Source: Gracilimonas sp040904925 (GTDB lineage Bacteria; Bacteroidota; Rhodothermia; Balneolales; Balneolaceae). From it: a stretch of 34,052 bases of DNA. The translations under genes and the position numbers were made by a program. Positions 14,474-23,303 of the stretch are shown here, piece by piece; within the stretch, counting starts at the first letter, position 1, and each line of letters starts with the position of its first letter. Where the stretch lies: contig JBBDSP010000013.1 of assembly GCA_040904925.1 (NCBI GenBank), positions 1-34,052 on the forward strand, read 5' to 3'. The notes under the pieces are model-generated. The model was not told the DNA's origin. It ran no database searches and saw nothing but the letters and a program-made list of their open reading frames with translations.

Positions 14474-14615
14474 TGAAAGTTGATAGGGTGATTTACGAAT
14501 TCCTACTTTTCCATCTTTAATCAGAGATCATTTTTTGATTCTATAGTTAGAGCCTTCCCGGTAGAATTCCTTATAAAATTATTTTTAAAAACTTTCATCA
14601 CCCTATCAACTTTCA
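14474..14615. repeat. 142-bp element with 19-bp inverted ends, in a 325-bp spacer
   Basis: TGAAAGTTGATAGGGTGAT (14474-14492) is exactly complementary to 14597-14615. The 104 bp between are AT-rich and hold no gene. The arm word TTGATAGGGTGA recurs at 33505-33516, so this is a repeat family, perhaps a miniature inverted-repeat element. The remaining spacer (14396-14473, 14616-14720) shows nothing I can name. Confidence 0.75.
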
Positions 14616-14720
14616 CATGCTTCACAAAAATAATTCTCAGTTCGATATTCCCCGGCTTTTATTCGTATTTTAAATATTCATCATAAGAGACCTAAGTATC
14701 ACGTTCTACCCTGATCATTC

Positions 14721-16613
14721 ATGACCTATCTTTCAACCGAAAACCTTTCCAAGAGTTTTGGAATTAAACCGCTTTTTGACGATCTGACTTTTGGTATTTC
14801 CAAAGGGGACAAAACCGCCCTGATCGCTCCCAATGGTACAGGGAAATCTACTTTACTGAAAATTCTTGCCGGTGAAATGGAACCGGACTCAGGCAAAGTA
14901 ATGACGCAAAAAGGCATTCAGATCGGATACCTGGCCCAGGAACCCGAAATGGATGAAAAGCTGACCATCAGCGAGTTCATTGCAAAGGGTAATTCTGACA
15001 AGATCAAAGTGGTGCAGAGGTATGATAAAGCCGTTCATGCTCAGGCCGAAGACTTCAACCCGCAAACCCAACAGGAATTTGAAAAGGCATCTGTGGCCAT
15101 GGATGCCGCTGATGCCTGGGATGTGGAGCAACAAATGGAGCAAATACTGGGTGTATTGAGTATTCACGACCTGGATCAGTCTATTGCTTCCTTATCAGGT
15201 GGTGAGCGCAAAAGAGTGGCTCTTGCCTTCGTACTTTTAGATGCTCCCGATCTTTTGATCATGGATGAGCCGACCAACCATCTGGATGTTGAGATGATCG
15301 AGTGGCTGGAACAGTATCTCGCCAAAAGTACCATGACGCTGCTCATGGTTACTCACGATCGCTATTTCCTGGATCGGGTGTGTAATCATATCTTGGAACT
15401 CGATTACGGTACACTTTATCACCATAAAGGAAATTACGAATATTACCTGGAAAAAAAGGCTGAACGGGAAGAAGTGGAGGCCACTGAAATTGCCAAAGCC
15501 GGCAAGCTGATGAAGAAAGAACTGGAGTGGATGCGACGCGGACCCAAAGCGCGAACCACGAAATCAAAATCGCGCATCAAGGCGTTTTATGACACTAAAG
15601 ACAAAGCCACTTCGGCCCGGGAAGAAACGGAACTGCAGCTGGATGTAAACATGAGCCGCATGGGCGGCAAAGTGCTGGAAGTTGAAAAACTGTCTAAGTC
15701 TTTTGATGATATTGTGATCCTGGATGATTTCAGCTACCAGTTTTTGCAGGGTGAACGTATCGGGATTCTTGGAAAGAACGGAGTTGGAAAAAGCACCTTC
15801 CTTAAAATACTGCTCGGAGAAGAAAAGGCTGATTCCGGAAATATAGAAACCGGACAAACCATCGTATTTGGGCACTACCAACAAAAGGGAATTCCGATCG
15901 ATGAGTCCAAGCGGGTAATAGAAGTGATCAAAGAGGTTGCAGAAGTTATTGAACTGGCCAATGGCGATAAGATCACGGCATCCCAGTTTCTGGAGCATTT
16001 TATGTTTCCCGGAAAGATGCAGTACACCCCCGTAGAAAAACTCAGCGGTGGCGAAAAGCGCCGTCTTATGCTGATGATGGTGCTCATCAAAAACCCGAAT
16101 TTCCTGATCCTGGATGAGCCCACCAACGATCTTGACCTTCTCACCCTAAACAAGCTGGAAGATTTCCTGATGAATTTCGGTGGCTGCCTCATCATCGTTT
16201 CTCACGATCGCTTTTTCATGGATAAACTGGTCGATCATTATTTTGTGTTTGAAGGACAGGGCGAGATCAAGGATTTCCACGGAACCTATGAAGAATACCG
16301 GGAAAAGATGCTGGAAAGCATGTCTTCATCCCCAAAAAAAGAACCGGCTAAACCGGAAAAGCCCAAAGAAAAGAAAGCAGAGAAAGAAAGCAACTCATCT
16401 AAGAGTCTCAATTACAATGAGCGAAGAGAGTTTAATAAGCTTGAAAAGGAGATCGCCAAGTTAGAAAAAGAAAAGTCTGCACTTGAACAAAAAATAGGTG
16501 AAGGTGATCTCGGATATGAGGAACTGAGTGAGCTATCTCAGGAGTTTGAAAGCCTGAAAGAAAAGCTGGAAGAGAAAGAGCTTATCTGGCTTGAGCTTGC
16601 CGAAAGGGCGTAA
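14721..16613 (+). CDS. ABC-F family ATPase, Uup-like
   Basis: A 630-residue soluble protein with two ABC domains and no membrane span. Domain 1: Walker A APNGTGKST (about 37-44), signature LSGGERKRVALA, Walker B LLIMDEPTNHLD. A linker rich in Lys/Arg/Glu follows. Domain 2: GKNGVGKST, LSGGEKRRLMLM, FLILDEPTNDLD. The last 90 residues are Pro/Lys/Glu-rich and then coiled coil, like the Uup DNA/ribosome-binding tail. ABC-F proteins act on the ribosomal E site. The length and tail suggest Uup rather than EttA. It stands alone on the plus strand. Confidence 0.93.
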   Translation: MTYLSTENLSKSFGIKPLFDDLTFGISKGDKTALIAPNGTGKSTLLKILAGEMEPDSGKVMTQKGIQIGYLAQEPEMDEKLTISEFIAKGNSDKIKVVQRYDKAVHAQAEDFNPQTQQEFEKASVAMDAADAWDVEQQMEQILGVLSIHDLDQSIASLSGGERKRVALAFVLLDAPDLLIMDEPTNHLDVEMIEWLEQYLAKSTMTLLMVTHDRYFLDRVCNHILELDYGTLYHHKGNYEYYLEKKAEREEVEATEIAKAGKLMKKELEWMRRGPKARTTKSKSRIKAFYDTKDKATSAREETELQLDVNMSRMGGKVLEVEKLSKSFDDIVILDDFSYQFLQGERIGILGKNGVGKSTFLKILLGEEKADSGNIETGQTIVFGHYQQKGIPIDESKRVIEVIKEVAEVIELANGDKITASQFLEHFMFPGKMQYTPVEKLSGGEKRRLMLMMVLIKNPNFLILDEPTNDLDLLTLNKLEDFLMNFGGCLIIVSHDRFFMDKLVDHYFVFEGQGEIKDFHGTYEEYREKMLESMSSSPKKEPAKPEKPKEKKAEKESNSSKSLNYNERREFNKLEKEIAKLEKEKSALEQKIGEGDLGYEELSELSQEFESLKEKLEEKELIWLELAERA

Positions 16614-16768
16614 GTTAATTTTGAGTGTTGAGTTTTTAGTTTTGAGTTGTAGCTCAAATAATCTAATCGTCTCTTCTCAATATGGAACAATATTTAGCAT
16701 GCTCATCTATTATCTATTGGCGAGCAACTTTTTATCAATTTCTTTAATTAATTTTTAGACACGACATC

Positions 16769-17488
16769 ATGAATACACAAAACAATCGCGGGTTGATCAT
16801 TATCGGGGCTTCCATCTTTTTGGGACTGGTAGCCTTCGGTTTTATACTTGGAAATGCAGCTATCACTTTTAAAGAATATGAGCGAACGGTTACCGTGAAA
16901 GGTTTGGCCGAAGAAGAGCATTTGGCAGATATCGTGATCTGGCCAATTCAGTTTACCGAGGCAAGTAATCAGCTTACAGAAATTTATGACAACCTCGAAA
17001 GCAGTGGTGAAAAAGTACGAACCTTCCTGACCGATCGCGGGATCAGTGAAGATGAGATCTCGGTTTCAACACCTCTGGTAACAGATAAGTCAGCACAGCG
17101 ATGGGGTGGCCAGAATGATGCACAATTCCGATTCGTAGCTGACCAGACCGTAACTATTTATTCCGAGAACGTGGAACAAGTACGGGAAGTAATGAGTCAG
17201 CTTGCAGATCTTGGAAAACAGGGAATCACACTTTCCGGTGACGAATATCAGGTGAAACCGGAGTATATATTCAACAGCCTGAATGAGATCAAGCCACAGA
17301 TGATCGAGGCCGCCACCAAAGAAGCCCGTGCCGTAGCCGAAAAGTTTGCAGAGGATTCCAACAGTGAGCTTGGTAAGATCAAGACGGCCTATCAGGGGCA
17401 ATTCAGTATTTCTCCGCGGGATAACAATAATCCGCACATCAAGAATATCCGGGTGGTTTCTACGGTGGTTTACTATCTGTCAGATTAA
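16769..17488 (+). CDS. SIMPL-domain (DUF541) envelope protein
   Basis: A 239-residue protein with an N-terminal anchor or signal segment (RGLIIIGASIFLGLVAFGFILG) and a SIMPL domain: RTVTVKGLAEEEHLADIVIWPI, GISEDEISVSTPLVTD, and a C-terminal VAEKFAEDSNSELGKIKTAYQGQFSI. Bacterial SIMPL proteins (BP26, YggE) are periplasmic or outer-envelope proteins linked to oxidative stress and form ring assemblies in some cases. No partner gene is adjacent. The 155-bp upstream spacer is T-rich with repeated TTGAG words and a small hairpin (TTTGAG/CTCAAA). Confidence 0.85.
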   Translation: MNTQNNRGLIIIGASIFLGLVAFGFILGNAAITFKEYERTVTVKGLAEEEHLADIVIWPIQFTEASNQLTEIYDNLESSGEKVRTFLTDRGISEDEISVSTPLVTDKSAQRWGGQNDAQFRFVADQTVTIYSENVEQVREVMSQLADLGKQGITLSGDEYQVKPEYIFNSLNEIKPQMIEAATKEARAVAEKFAEDSNSELGKIKTAYQGQFSISPRDNNNPHIKNIRVVSTVVYYLSD

Positions 17489-17510
17489 ACTGTACGGACC
17501 GTTTTCAAAA

Positions 17511-17543
17511 TAACTGCTTTGTGAACTCACCGCAAAGCCGTTA
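17511..17543 (+). terminator. Hairpin downstream of the SIMPL gene
   Basis: TAAC-t-GCTTTG (17511-17521) pairs with CAAAGC-c-GTTA (17533-17543) around an 11-base loop, 23 bases after the SIMPL stop. The bases after it (TCTTCATTT) are T-rich but not a clean T-run. It is a plausible weak terminator that separates the SIMPL gene from the next. Confidence 0.45.
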
Positions 17544-17579
17544 TCTTCATTTAAAATTAAAGCTTAAAATTTATCCATC

Positions 17580-17924
17580 ATGCCAACAGTAAAACTTCTG
17601 AAAATAGCACACGGTCGTAGCGGCGATAAAGGAAATGGAAGTAATGTGGGGATTATTGCCCGGCACCCTGAGATCTATCCCTTTCTGAAAGAAAAGCTCA
17701 CAACAAGTCGCGTCAAAGAACATATGAAGCATGTTTGCAAAGGAGAGGTTGAACGATATGAACTGCCCAAGATCGGCGCTTTGAATTTTATCCTGAATGA
17801 AAGTTTAGGTGGTGGCGGAACTGTTTCTCTTAAACTTGATGCCCAGGGCAAGACGCATGCTTCCCAGGTTTTGAGAATGGATGTTGAAGTACCTGATGAG
17901 CTTTTGAAGCTGGTTGAAAACTAG
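17580..17924 (+). CDS. Stand-alone AtuA C-terminal-like protein
   Basis: A 114-residue protein starting MPTVKLLKIAHGRSGDKGNGSNVGIIAR and ending in a SLGGGGTVSLKLDAQGK ... HASQVLRMDVEVP motif. This is the ferredoxin-like domain normally at the C-terminus of AtuA (acyclic terpene utilisation, DUF1446 proteins). Free-standing versions exist beside a separate DUF1446 gene, but none is present here. The 'RSGDKGN' motif is intact. Function is unknown in the absence of its usual partner, which may be elsewhere in the genome. Confidence 0.82.
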   Translation: MPTVKLLKIAHGRSGDKGNGSNVGIIARHPEIYPFLKEKLTTSRVKEHMKHVCKGEVERYELPKIGALNFILNESLGGGGTVSLKLDAQGKTHASQVLRMDVEVPDELLKLVEN

Positions 17925-17998
17925 TGCATTATAAAGCTGAAATAGCTTAGTCCTGTCACCGGCTTCTTTTTATTATTCATTGCTGATGTTTTTTAGCT

Positions 17999-18028
17999 TT
18001 TATCTATTTGAATTTTCAAATAGATAAA
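17999..18028. promoter_or_regulatory. 30-bp palindrome upstream of the ABC exporter operon
   Basis: TTTATCTATTTGAA (17999-18012) is followed after two bases by its exact reverse complement TTCAAATAGATAAA (18015-18028). It lies about 65 bases upstream of the permease start. Near-perfect AT-rich dyads of this kind are typical operators for dimeric repressors (TetR, GntR/YtrA, PadR types). No regulator gene is adjacent. No T-run makes a terminator role likely. Confidence 0.6.
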
Positions 18029-18092
18029 TCAGTTCATTTATTCTATAATGATCGTCCTGATTCAGATCACCTTCACTAAACCCTAAAAAGCA

Positions 18093-19643
18093 TTGTTTTA
18101 CCGCCTGCTGTCATTAAATTGGCGTATTTTCATCTCCAACCTGAATCGTTTTCAGCTGTTGCTCACGATCGGGTATATCTTGTTTTTGGGGATCATGCTG
18201 GTGAATTTGATCGGTACAGCGATCGTCGTTGTTTTGATGGACAGTGATCCCTGGATGGAAGTCCAGCTGCCCTGGCTTACTCCTGGCATTTATTCCTTTA
18301 TACTTCTGGTTTTTGGTAACGCATTCTGGGTGATGCATTTCTCATTCACCAACATGCGGCTTCTCAATATTGAGGAAAATCGTAAGCTGCTGGGATTTGG
18401 ATTTCCCTTAAAACGACTTGCCAAGTATCTGACGCTGATCGGATTTTGCCACCCGGTAAATATTATTTACAATTTTACCTGGCTGGTTTTTTTGCTGATT
18501 CAGGTTGATCACGCCTTCCAGATCCCGGTTGCCATTGCAGCGGTTGCTCTAAATTATGTAATCATCTATTCTATCAAACATCGCTTTATTCGTGTGGTCG
18601 AGAAACGGTTCATTGCTGTTGTGATCGGCTTCTTTGTGTTGGTTTTTGGGCTGTTCCAGATGATTTCTTTATTCGCCTCTAATTCCAGTCAGATCTTCGC
18701 GGAGTTCGTCCCTCAGGTTGAAACCGTGAATGCATTTCTCTCATGGCTGCCCGGTGGCATGCTCATCCAAACCGTAACTGTTTATTATGGATGGTTGAAC
18801 GCGAGTATCATTTTCTTTTTCTCTGTGGTTTTGGTAACCCTTACGGTCATCGACCATTTCAACAAAACCAAAGAAGGGCTTTTAAATCCCGGGCTTAAAA
18901 AAGCGGAAGAAGAAAGCAGCACCTTGTGGAAAGTTTTACGCAAGGTTATGGGACGCAATGCCGGTAAATATTATTTCTACGTGATGAAGCATCCCTACAA
19001 CAGGCTTCAGGTTCTAACTCTGACTATTATCCCGATCGTGTATGTGCCTCTGTTGTTAAATGTAGATTTTGAGATTGCACAAACCATTTTGATTCCAACT
19101 ATTCTGGCCGGAATTCCCGTTGCCCTTTTAGCGATGGGAATGGCTAATATGTATGGATATGAGAACCGGGAATTTCTGCTGCATCTTCAGTTTCCCGTCA
19201 ATCTTGAAAAGCAGCTGAAAGAACGATTTCTTGGCGTTATCGTGCTTCCTTTGCTCGTTTTTTATCTGATCACTGTTTTTGAGCTTCTGGTAATTCCTGA
19301 AATCGGTTCTCCCCTTCAGATCTTTGTTGCAAACACTTTTTTCTTTCTGATGTTTATGCTGCTTTTTGTTTGGAGTTCCTACTTTCAATATCAAAAAGCG
19401 ACCTTTTCATCGTTTAGTTACAAACATCCCATTATTCCCCAAAAAGTAACCTTCGCCATTTCTTTCCTTATTTTTTCAATGGGGTATCTGGTTTTTGTGC
19501 CTCTGGAAGGACTTGAGTGGTATCGGCTAACCATCATGAGTACGGTTATTGTGATCATGGGCATTTACCTCTGGCGACACATGGATGTTTTAGTTACCCT
19601 GTTTAAAAATCGAGTTTTAATGAAATTATGGAACGAGCTGTAG
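18093..19643 (+). CDS. ABC exporter permease, multi-span membrane protein
   Basis: A 516-residue membrane protein with roughly ten to twelve hydrophobic spans and a cytoplasmic region near residues 265-300 (KTKEGLLNPGLKKAEEESS). The TTG at 18093 is the only plausible start: an in-frame stop lies three codons upstream, and the first internal Met is at residue 35, inside the first span. The 3' end overlaps the ATPase gene by 16 bp, so the two form an operon. The family resembles uncharacterised ABC-2-type permeases of Bacteroidota. Substrate unknown. Confidence 0.85.
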   Translation: MFYRLLSLNWRIFISNLNRFQLLLTIGYILFLGIMLVNLIGTAIVVVLMDSDPWMEVQLPWLTPGIYSFILLVFGNAFWVMHFSFTNMRLLNIEENRKLLGFGFPLKRLAKYLTLIGFCHPVNIIYNFTWLVFLLIQVDHAFQIPVAIAAVALNYVIIYSIKHRFIRVVEKRFIAVVIGFFVLVFGLFQMISLFASNSSQIFAEFVPQVETVNAFLSWLPGGMLIQTVTVYYGWLNASIIFFFSVVLVTLTVIDHFNKTKEGLLNPGLKKAEEESSTLWKVLRKVMGRNAGKYYFYVMKHPYNRLQVLTLTIIPIVYVPLLLNVDFEIAQTILIPTILAGIPVALLAMGMANMYGYENREFLLHLQFPVNLEKQLKERFLGVIVLPLLVFYLITVFELLVIPEIGSPLQIFVANTFFFLMFMLLFVWSSYFQYQKATFSSFSYKHPIIPQKVTFAISFLIFSMGYLVFVPLEGLEWYRLTIMSTVIVIMGIYLWRHMDVLVTLFKNRVLMKLWNEL

Positions 19644-20386
19644 AGATCACCAAATTGATAAAGCGCTATGAGGATGAACCCGTCCTTAAAGACCTTAACC
19701 TTGATATTCCAAAAGGCACCATCTTTGGTCTGATCGGACCAAATGGTGCCGGAAAGAGTACGCTTATCGGAGTACTTACCGGATTACTTAGTTTTGAGGA
19801 TGGTGATATCAAGATCCACGGAATGGAGCTTAAGAGTACCAACGAACTGGAGATCAAAAGGCTGACGGCTTCTGTTCTACAGCCACCACTTTTATTTGAA
19901 CAATTTAGCAGCATAGAATTCATTGAGTATATCTGTGATATCTACGAAGTGGGCAAAGATGGCCTTATCGAAAAAGCATATTCTTTGATGGATTACTTCG
20001 ATATCAAAGATTTTGCCAAGATCAAAGTGAATAAACTTTCTTCAGGCAGCCGTAAAAAGTTAGCATTTGTAACCGCCGTACTCCTTGAGCCAAAACTTCT
20101 TCTTTTGGACGAACCATTCGAATCGGTTGATGTGATTTCTATCGAGAGAATGAAGCATGTGATCCGTCGCCTTAAGGATAAAGGAGTCACTATCATTATT
20201 ACGAGTCACATTCTGGAGGTAGTTGAAAATCTCTGTGATGACATCGCCATCCTTCACGAAGGCAAGATCAAAGCCTACCTGGATTCAGTAAGCCGAAAAG
20301 AGCTTCAAAAAGACTCCAGCCTGCACGAGATATTTGAGAAGTTTGTAGAGGTAGAGAAAAAAGATAAAATTGTGGATTGGCTGTAA
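19628..20386 (+). CDS. ABC transporter ATP-binding protein
   Basis: A 252-residue nucleotide-binding subunit: Walker A GPNGAGKST, Q-loop VLQPPLLFE, signature LSSGSRKKLA (a Ser replaces the first Gly of LSGGQ, frequent in exporter ATPases), Walker B LLLLDEPFESVD and H-loop ITSHILE. It overlaps the permease gene and should energise it. The D-loop FESVD and the Asp/Lys-rich C-terminus are as in CcmA/NatA-type ATPases, so export of a lipid, drug or peptide is possible but not determined. Confidence 0.92.
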   Translation: MERAVEITKLIKRYEDEPVLKDLNLDIPKGTIFGLIGPNGAGKSTLIGVLTGLLSFEDGDIKIHGMELKSTNELEIKRLTASVLQPPLLFEQFSSIEFIEYICDIYEVGKDGLIEKAYSLMDYFDIKDFAKIKVNKLSSGSRKKLAFVTAVLLEPKLLLLDEPFESVDVISIERMKHVIRRLKDKGVTIIITSHILEVVENLCDDIAILHEGKIKAYLDSVSRKELQKDSSLHEIFEKFVEVEKKDKIVDWL

Positions 20387-20473
20387 TCCCCTATTTTGTT
20401 TAGTATTTCACGAATTCCCTCAATTATCGTATAATACCCGCGGTTAGTTAACAAAAAACAAAGGGTATACAAT

Positions 20474-21166
20474 ATGAAAACAGTTCTTAGTTTAGTTTTA
20501 TTTGGGGTGCTTTGTTCATCCTTAGCGTTAGCTCAAAATCGTCCTGATCCAAATATGCCACAAGGCATGAACCTTGAAGTTCCGGAAGGCTGGGAAGTTC
20601 GCCTCGATCGTGAAATGCCGGATGTTAAAATTAGCTCAGACCCTGATTCTGCTGACATTTATTTTGTAAACATGACTCCCGGCTGGCACATTACCACAGG
20701 ACCTGCAGGGATCTTCTATCACCCTGCAAATACAGCTTCGGAAAATTTTACTATAAAATCTGAACTCCATTTATTTGATCCGGGCGACAGAAACCGGGAA
20801 GCATATGGATTATTTCTGGGAGGCTCAGATCTTCAGGGAGAGGATCAGCGATATGTTTATTTTTTGATCCGCAATACCGGAGAATTCCTGATCAAAGAGC
20901 GAATGGGAACGGAAACGCAATTGATTCAGGAGTGGACGCCCAGCAGCGCCATTATCAAATATGAGCCCGGTGTCACCGAAAACTCTTCGGTCATGAATAC
21001 CCTGTCAGTCAATGTGTCCGGCAGTGATATTTCGTTTCATATTAATGAAGAAGAAGTAGCCTCTATGAACTCCACTGATCTGGAAACGAATGGTGTTTTT
21101 GGGTTTCGCGTGAATCACAGTATTAATCTTCACATTTCCGACCTCAGCTTGATAACCGAAAATTAA
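20474..21166 (+). CDS. Secreted protein with concanavalin/DUF1080-like beta-sandwich pattern
   Basis: A 230-residue secreted protein with signal peptide MKTVLSLVLFGVLCSSLALA. The body is beta-rich: GWHITTGPAGIFYHPANTASENFTIKSELHLFDPGDRNREAYGLFLGGSDLQGEDQRYVYFLIRNTGEFLIKER, then FHINEEEVASM and GVFGFRVNHSINLHISDLSL. The strand order resembles LamG/DUF1080 jelly-roll domains, which bind or hydrolyse carbohydrate in some families; no catalytic residues are recognisable. The next gene starts four bases after its stop, so they are co-transcribed. Function unknown. Confidence 0.8.
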   Translation: MKTVLSLVLFGVLCSSLALAQNRPDPNMPQGMNLEVPEGWEVRLDREMPDVKISSDPDSADIYFVNMTPGWHITTGPAGIFYHPANTASENFTIKSELHLFDPGDRNREAYGLFLGGSDLQGEDQRYVYFLIRNTGEFLIKERMGTETQLIQEWTPSSAIIKYEPGVTENSSVMNTLSVNVSGSDISFHINEEEVASMNSTDLETNGVFGFRVNHSINLHISDLSLITEN

Positions 21167-21170
21167 TTAT

Positions 21171-22028
21171 ATGCGAGAAAGCTTCGAGCTTCAATTACAA
21201 CGTCTCATTGATTCAGCACCACAAATTATAGCTGCAATAGCTGCTATCTTAATATTAATGATAGCAGGCAGGGTGGTCAGTAACGGGGTTGGTAAAATTT
21301 TAGGGGTTCGTCGCTCAAAAGCAGTTAAACAAACCCGATTGATCAAGCGGTTAGTCCGGTGGGGGTTTAATATTTTGGGTTTTGTTATTGCCCTGAACCT
21401 GGTTGGATTAACAAAAGTCGCAGGAAGTTTTTTGGCAGCCGGCGGTGTAGTGGCTGTGGTACTTGGTTTTGCTTTTCGGGAGATAGGCGAAAACTTACTC
21501 GCAGGATTATTTCTTTCCTTCAGCCGCTCATTCGACGTTGGAGACCTCATCGAAAGTAATGGAATTCGTGGAGTTGTAAAACGCATTGAGATCAGAGACG
21601 TCCACATCCGGACTGCAGATGGTTGCGATATTTTTGTTCCCAGTGCCACCATCTACAAAAATCCTCTTCATAATTTTACAAGAGACGGACTTCGGCGAGG
21701 AAGTTTTACTATCGGGATTGATTATGGAGATGATCCTCAAAAAGCACGGGAGCTACTACTTAAAACCGTTCAGGAAAATACTCATGCCCTGGAGCAGCCT
21801 TCTCCAAATATTCAAGTCTCAGGCTTCACTCCAAATTATGTTGAGCTTCAGGTTTTCTTTTGGATCAACACTTTCGAAAGCAGACCAAATCTGTCAGAGG
21901 TAAGATCTCATTTAATGAATGCCTGCCAAAAAACATTAGCTAAAAATGACTTCACCTTTAGCTCAAATGTTACAACGGCAATAGATATGCTGCCGGTTAA
22001 TGTTAACTTGGAGCAGCAGAATCAGTAA
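21171..22028 (+). CDS. Small-conductance mechanosensitive channel, MscS family
   Basis: A 285-residue channel with three membrane spans (about 17-37, 62-82, 86-110) and the pore-lining segment GGVVAVVLGFAFREIGENLLAGLF, followed by the beta domain motif FDVGDLIESNGIRGVVKRIEIRDVHIRTADGC and VPSATIYKNPLHNFTRD. It opens under membrane tension to release solutes in hypo-osmotic shock. It follows the secreted protein after four bases and ends two bases before the convergent GAF gene. Confidence 0.94.
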   Translation: MRESFELQLQRLIDSAPQIIAAIAAILILMIAGRVVSNGVGKILGVRRSKAVKQTRLIKRLVRWGFNILGFVIALNLVGLTKVAGSFLAAGGVVAVVLGFAFREIGENLLAGLFLSFSRSFDVGDLIESNGIRGVVKRIEIRDVHIRTADGCDIFVPSATIYKNPLHNFTRDGLRRGSFTIGIDYGDDPQKARELLLKTVQENTHALEQPSPNIQVSGFTPNYVELQVFFWINTFESRPNLSEVRSHLMNACQKTLAKNDFTFSSNVTTAIDMLPVNVNLEQQNQ

Positions 22029-22030
22029 AA

Positions 22031-22504
22031 TTAAAATTCTTCTGTTAACATCTCACAAATTTCTTCCAGCAATGCTTCCTGATCTTTTGTAATAGAATTT
22101 TTTGTGTTTGAATCGATATCTAATTGCCCCAAAAAGTTTCCTTCTTTCATTATTGGAACAACGATTTCTGATTTCACATCAACACTGCAGGCCAGGTAAT
22201 TTTCTTCACTATCTACATCCTGAGCAACAAAGGTTTGATGACTTAGTGCAACTTGTCCACATATACCGCTTCCATAAGGTATTCTGGTGTGATTGGTGGA
22301 TGGCCCAACAAAAGGACCCAATACTAGCTCTTCTTTTCCTTCAGGATCAGGCAAATAAAACCCCACCCAACTGAAGGTTGGTATTTCGTCTGCAAGAAGC
22401 TCACAGATCGCAAAAAGTTTTTCATCACGCGTTACATCGCGATCCAGAATATCTTCGGTTGCGGATATTAATTGATCATAAGAAGTAAGTTGAGCTGTAC
22501 TCAT
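22031..22504 (-). CDS. GAF-domain protein, free methionine-(R)-sulfoxide reductase-like
   Basis: A 157-residue single GAF domain with fRMsr family motifs: FSWVGFYL, LVLGPFVG, RIPYGSGICG, SEIVVPI and GQLDIDS. fRMsr enzymes reduce free Met-R-sulfoxide using three cysteines. Here Cys82 (GICG) and Cys106 (YLACS) are present, but the Cys expected before RIP is replaced (NHTRIP). It may use a two-cysteine cycle or have lost activity. It is divergent from marC across about 124 bp of AT-rich spacer. Confidence 0.85.
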   Translation of the reverse strand: MSTAQLTSYDQLISATEDILDRDVTRDEKLFAICELLADEIPTFSWVGFYLPDPEGKEELVLGPFVGPSTNHTRIPYGSGICGQVALSHQTFVAQDVDSEENYLACSVDVKSEIVVPIMKEGNFLGQLDIDSNTKNSITKDQEALLEEICEMLTEEF

Positions 22505-22628
22505 AGTGCTAATAATTTTAAAGTGGAATCAAAAATAGAATAATAATCAACAACTAAAAGTTAAGCTTTGTTCAGCCTAAAAAACACTGTTAAAAAATTC
22601 GTTAAAAGGTGCGTATCTTATCGGCATA

Positions 22629-23303
22629 ATGGAAGAATTCTTTAAAGAAATAATACCTTTTTCAACCTTGTTTATGAGCGCACTTGGATTGTTCGCAGCG
22701 AGTTTTTCCTCGCTGTTTTCGGTCGTCAATCCCTTTGCTACCATGCCTATCTACATTTCTTTGATGGAAGGGCATTCCGATGCTGAGAAAGCTCGCACCG
22801 CCCGGAAAGCAAGTACCTACATGTTCTTCGTTTTGATCACATTTTTACTGATCGGGACTTATATCCTCAGCTTTTTTGGAATCAGTTTGCCCGGTATTCA
22901 AATTGCCGGCGGATTGGTTATTGTACGGGCTGGTTTTTCCATGTTAAGTCCGGATAATGCAGGAAAGAAACTCACCAAAAAAGATCAGGAAGCGGCAATG
23001 GAAAAAGAGGATGTTTCTTTCAGTCCGCTTGCCATGCCACTTTTATCCGGTCCGGGCAGCATTGCTGTGGTAATTGGTTTTGGATCTGAAGCGCAGAGTG
23101 TGACAGATTATATAGTAAATGGGACTGCTGTTTTTGCAGCGGCTTTTTTTGCTTATCTAATTTTAAGAGTATCTCCCCGGTTGGTAAAATACATTGGGAA
23201 TGCAGGCATGACTGTAATAACGCGCATGATGGGATTCATTGTACTGGCCATTGGAGTTCAATTTGTGATCAATGGGATCTCTAAATTCTACGGGATCGGG
23301 TGA
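22629..23303 (+). CDS. MarC-family integral membrane protein
   Basis: A 224-residue protein with about six spans and the MarC signatures FSVVNPFATMPIYISL, IAGGLVIVRAGFSML, and SFSPLAMPLLSGPGSIAVVIG. Once thought to mediate multiple antibiotic resistance, the family has no established transport substrate. Its stop overlaps the start of the DinB gene by one base (TGATG), so the two are translated together. Confidence 0.92.
   Translation: MEEFFKEIIPFSTLFMSALGLFAASFSSLFSVVNPFATMPIYISLMEGHSDAEKARTARKASTYMFFVLITFLLIGTYILSFFGISLPGIQIAGGLVIVRAGFSMLSPDNAGKKLTKKDQEAAMEKEDVSFSPLAMPLLSGPGSIAVVIGFGSEAQSVTDYIVNGTAVFAAAFFAYLILRVSPRLVKYIGNAGMTVITRMMGFIVLAIGVQFVINGISKFYGIG

Noticed and set aside
22629..23303. 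Multiple antibiotic resistance role for MarC.
   Set aside because: The name is historical; later work on the family did not support a resistance function.
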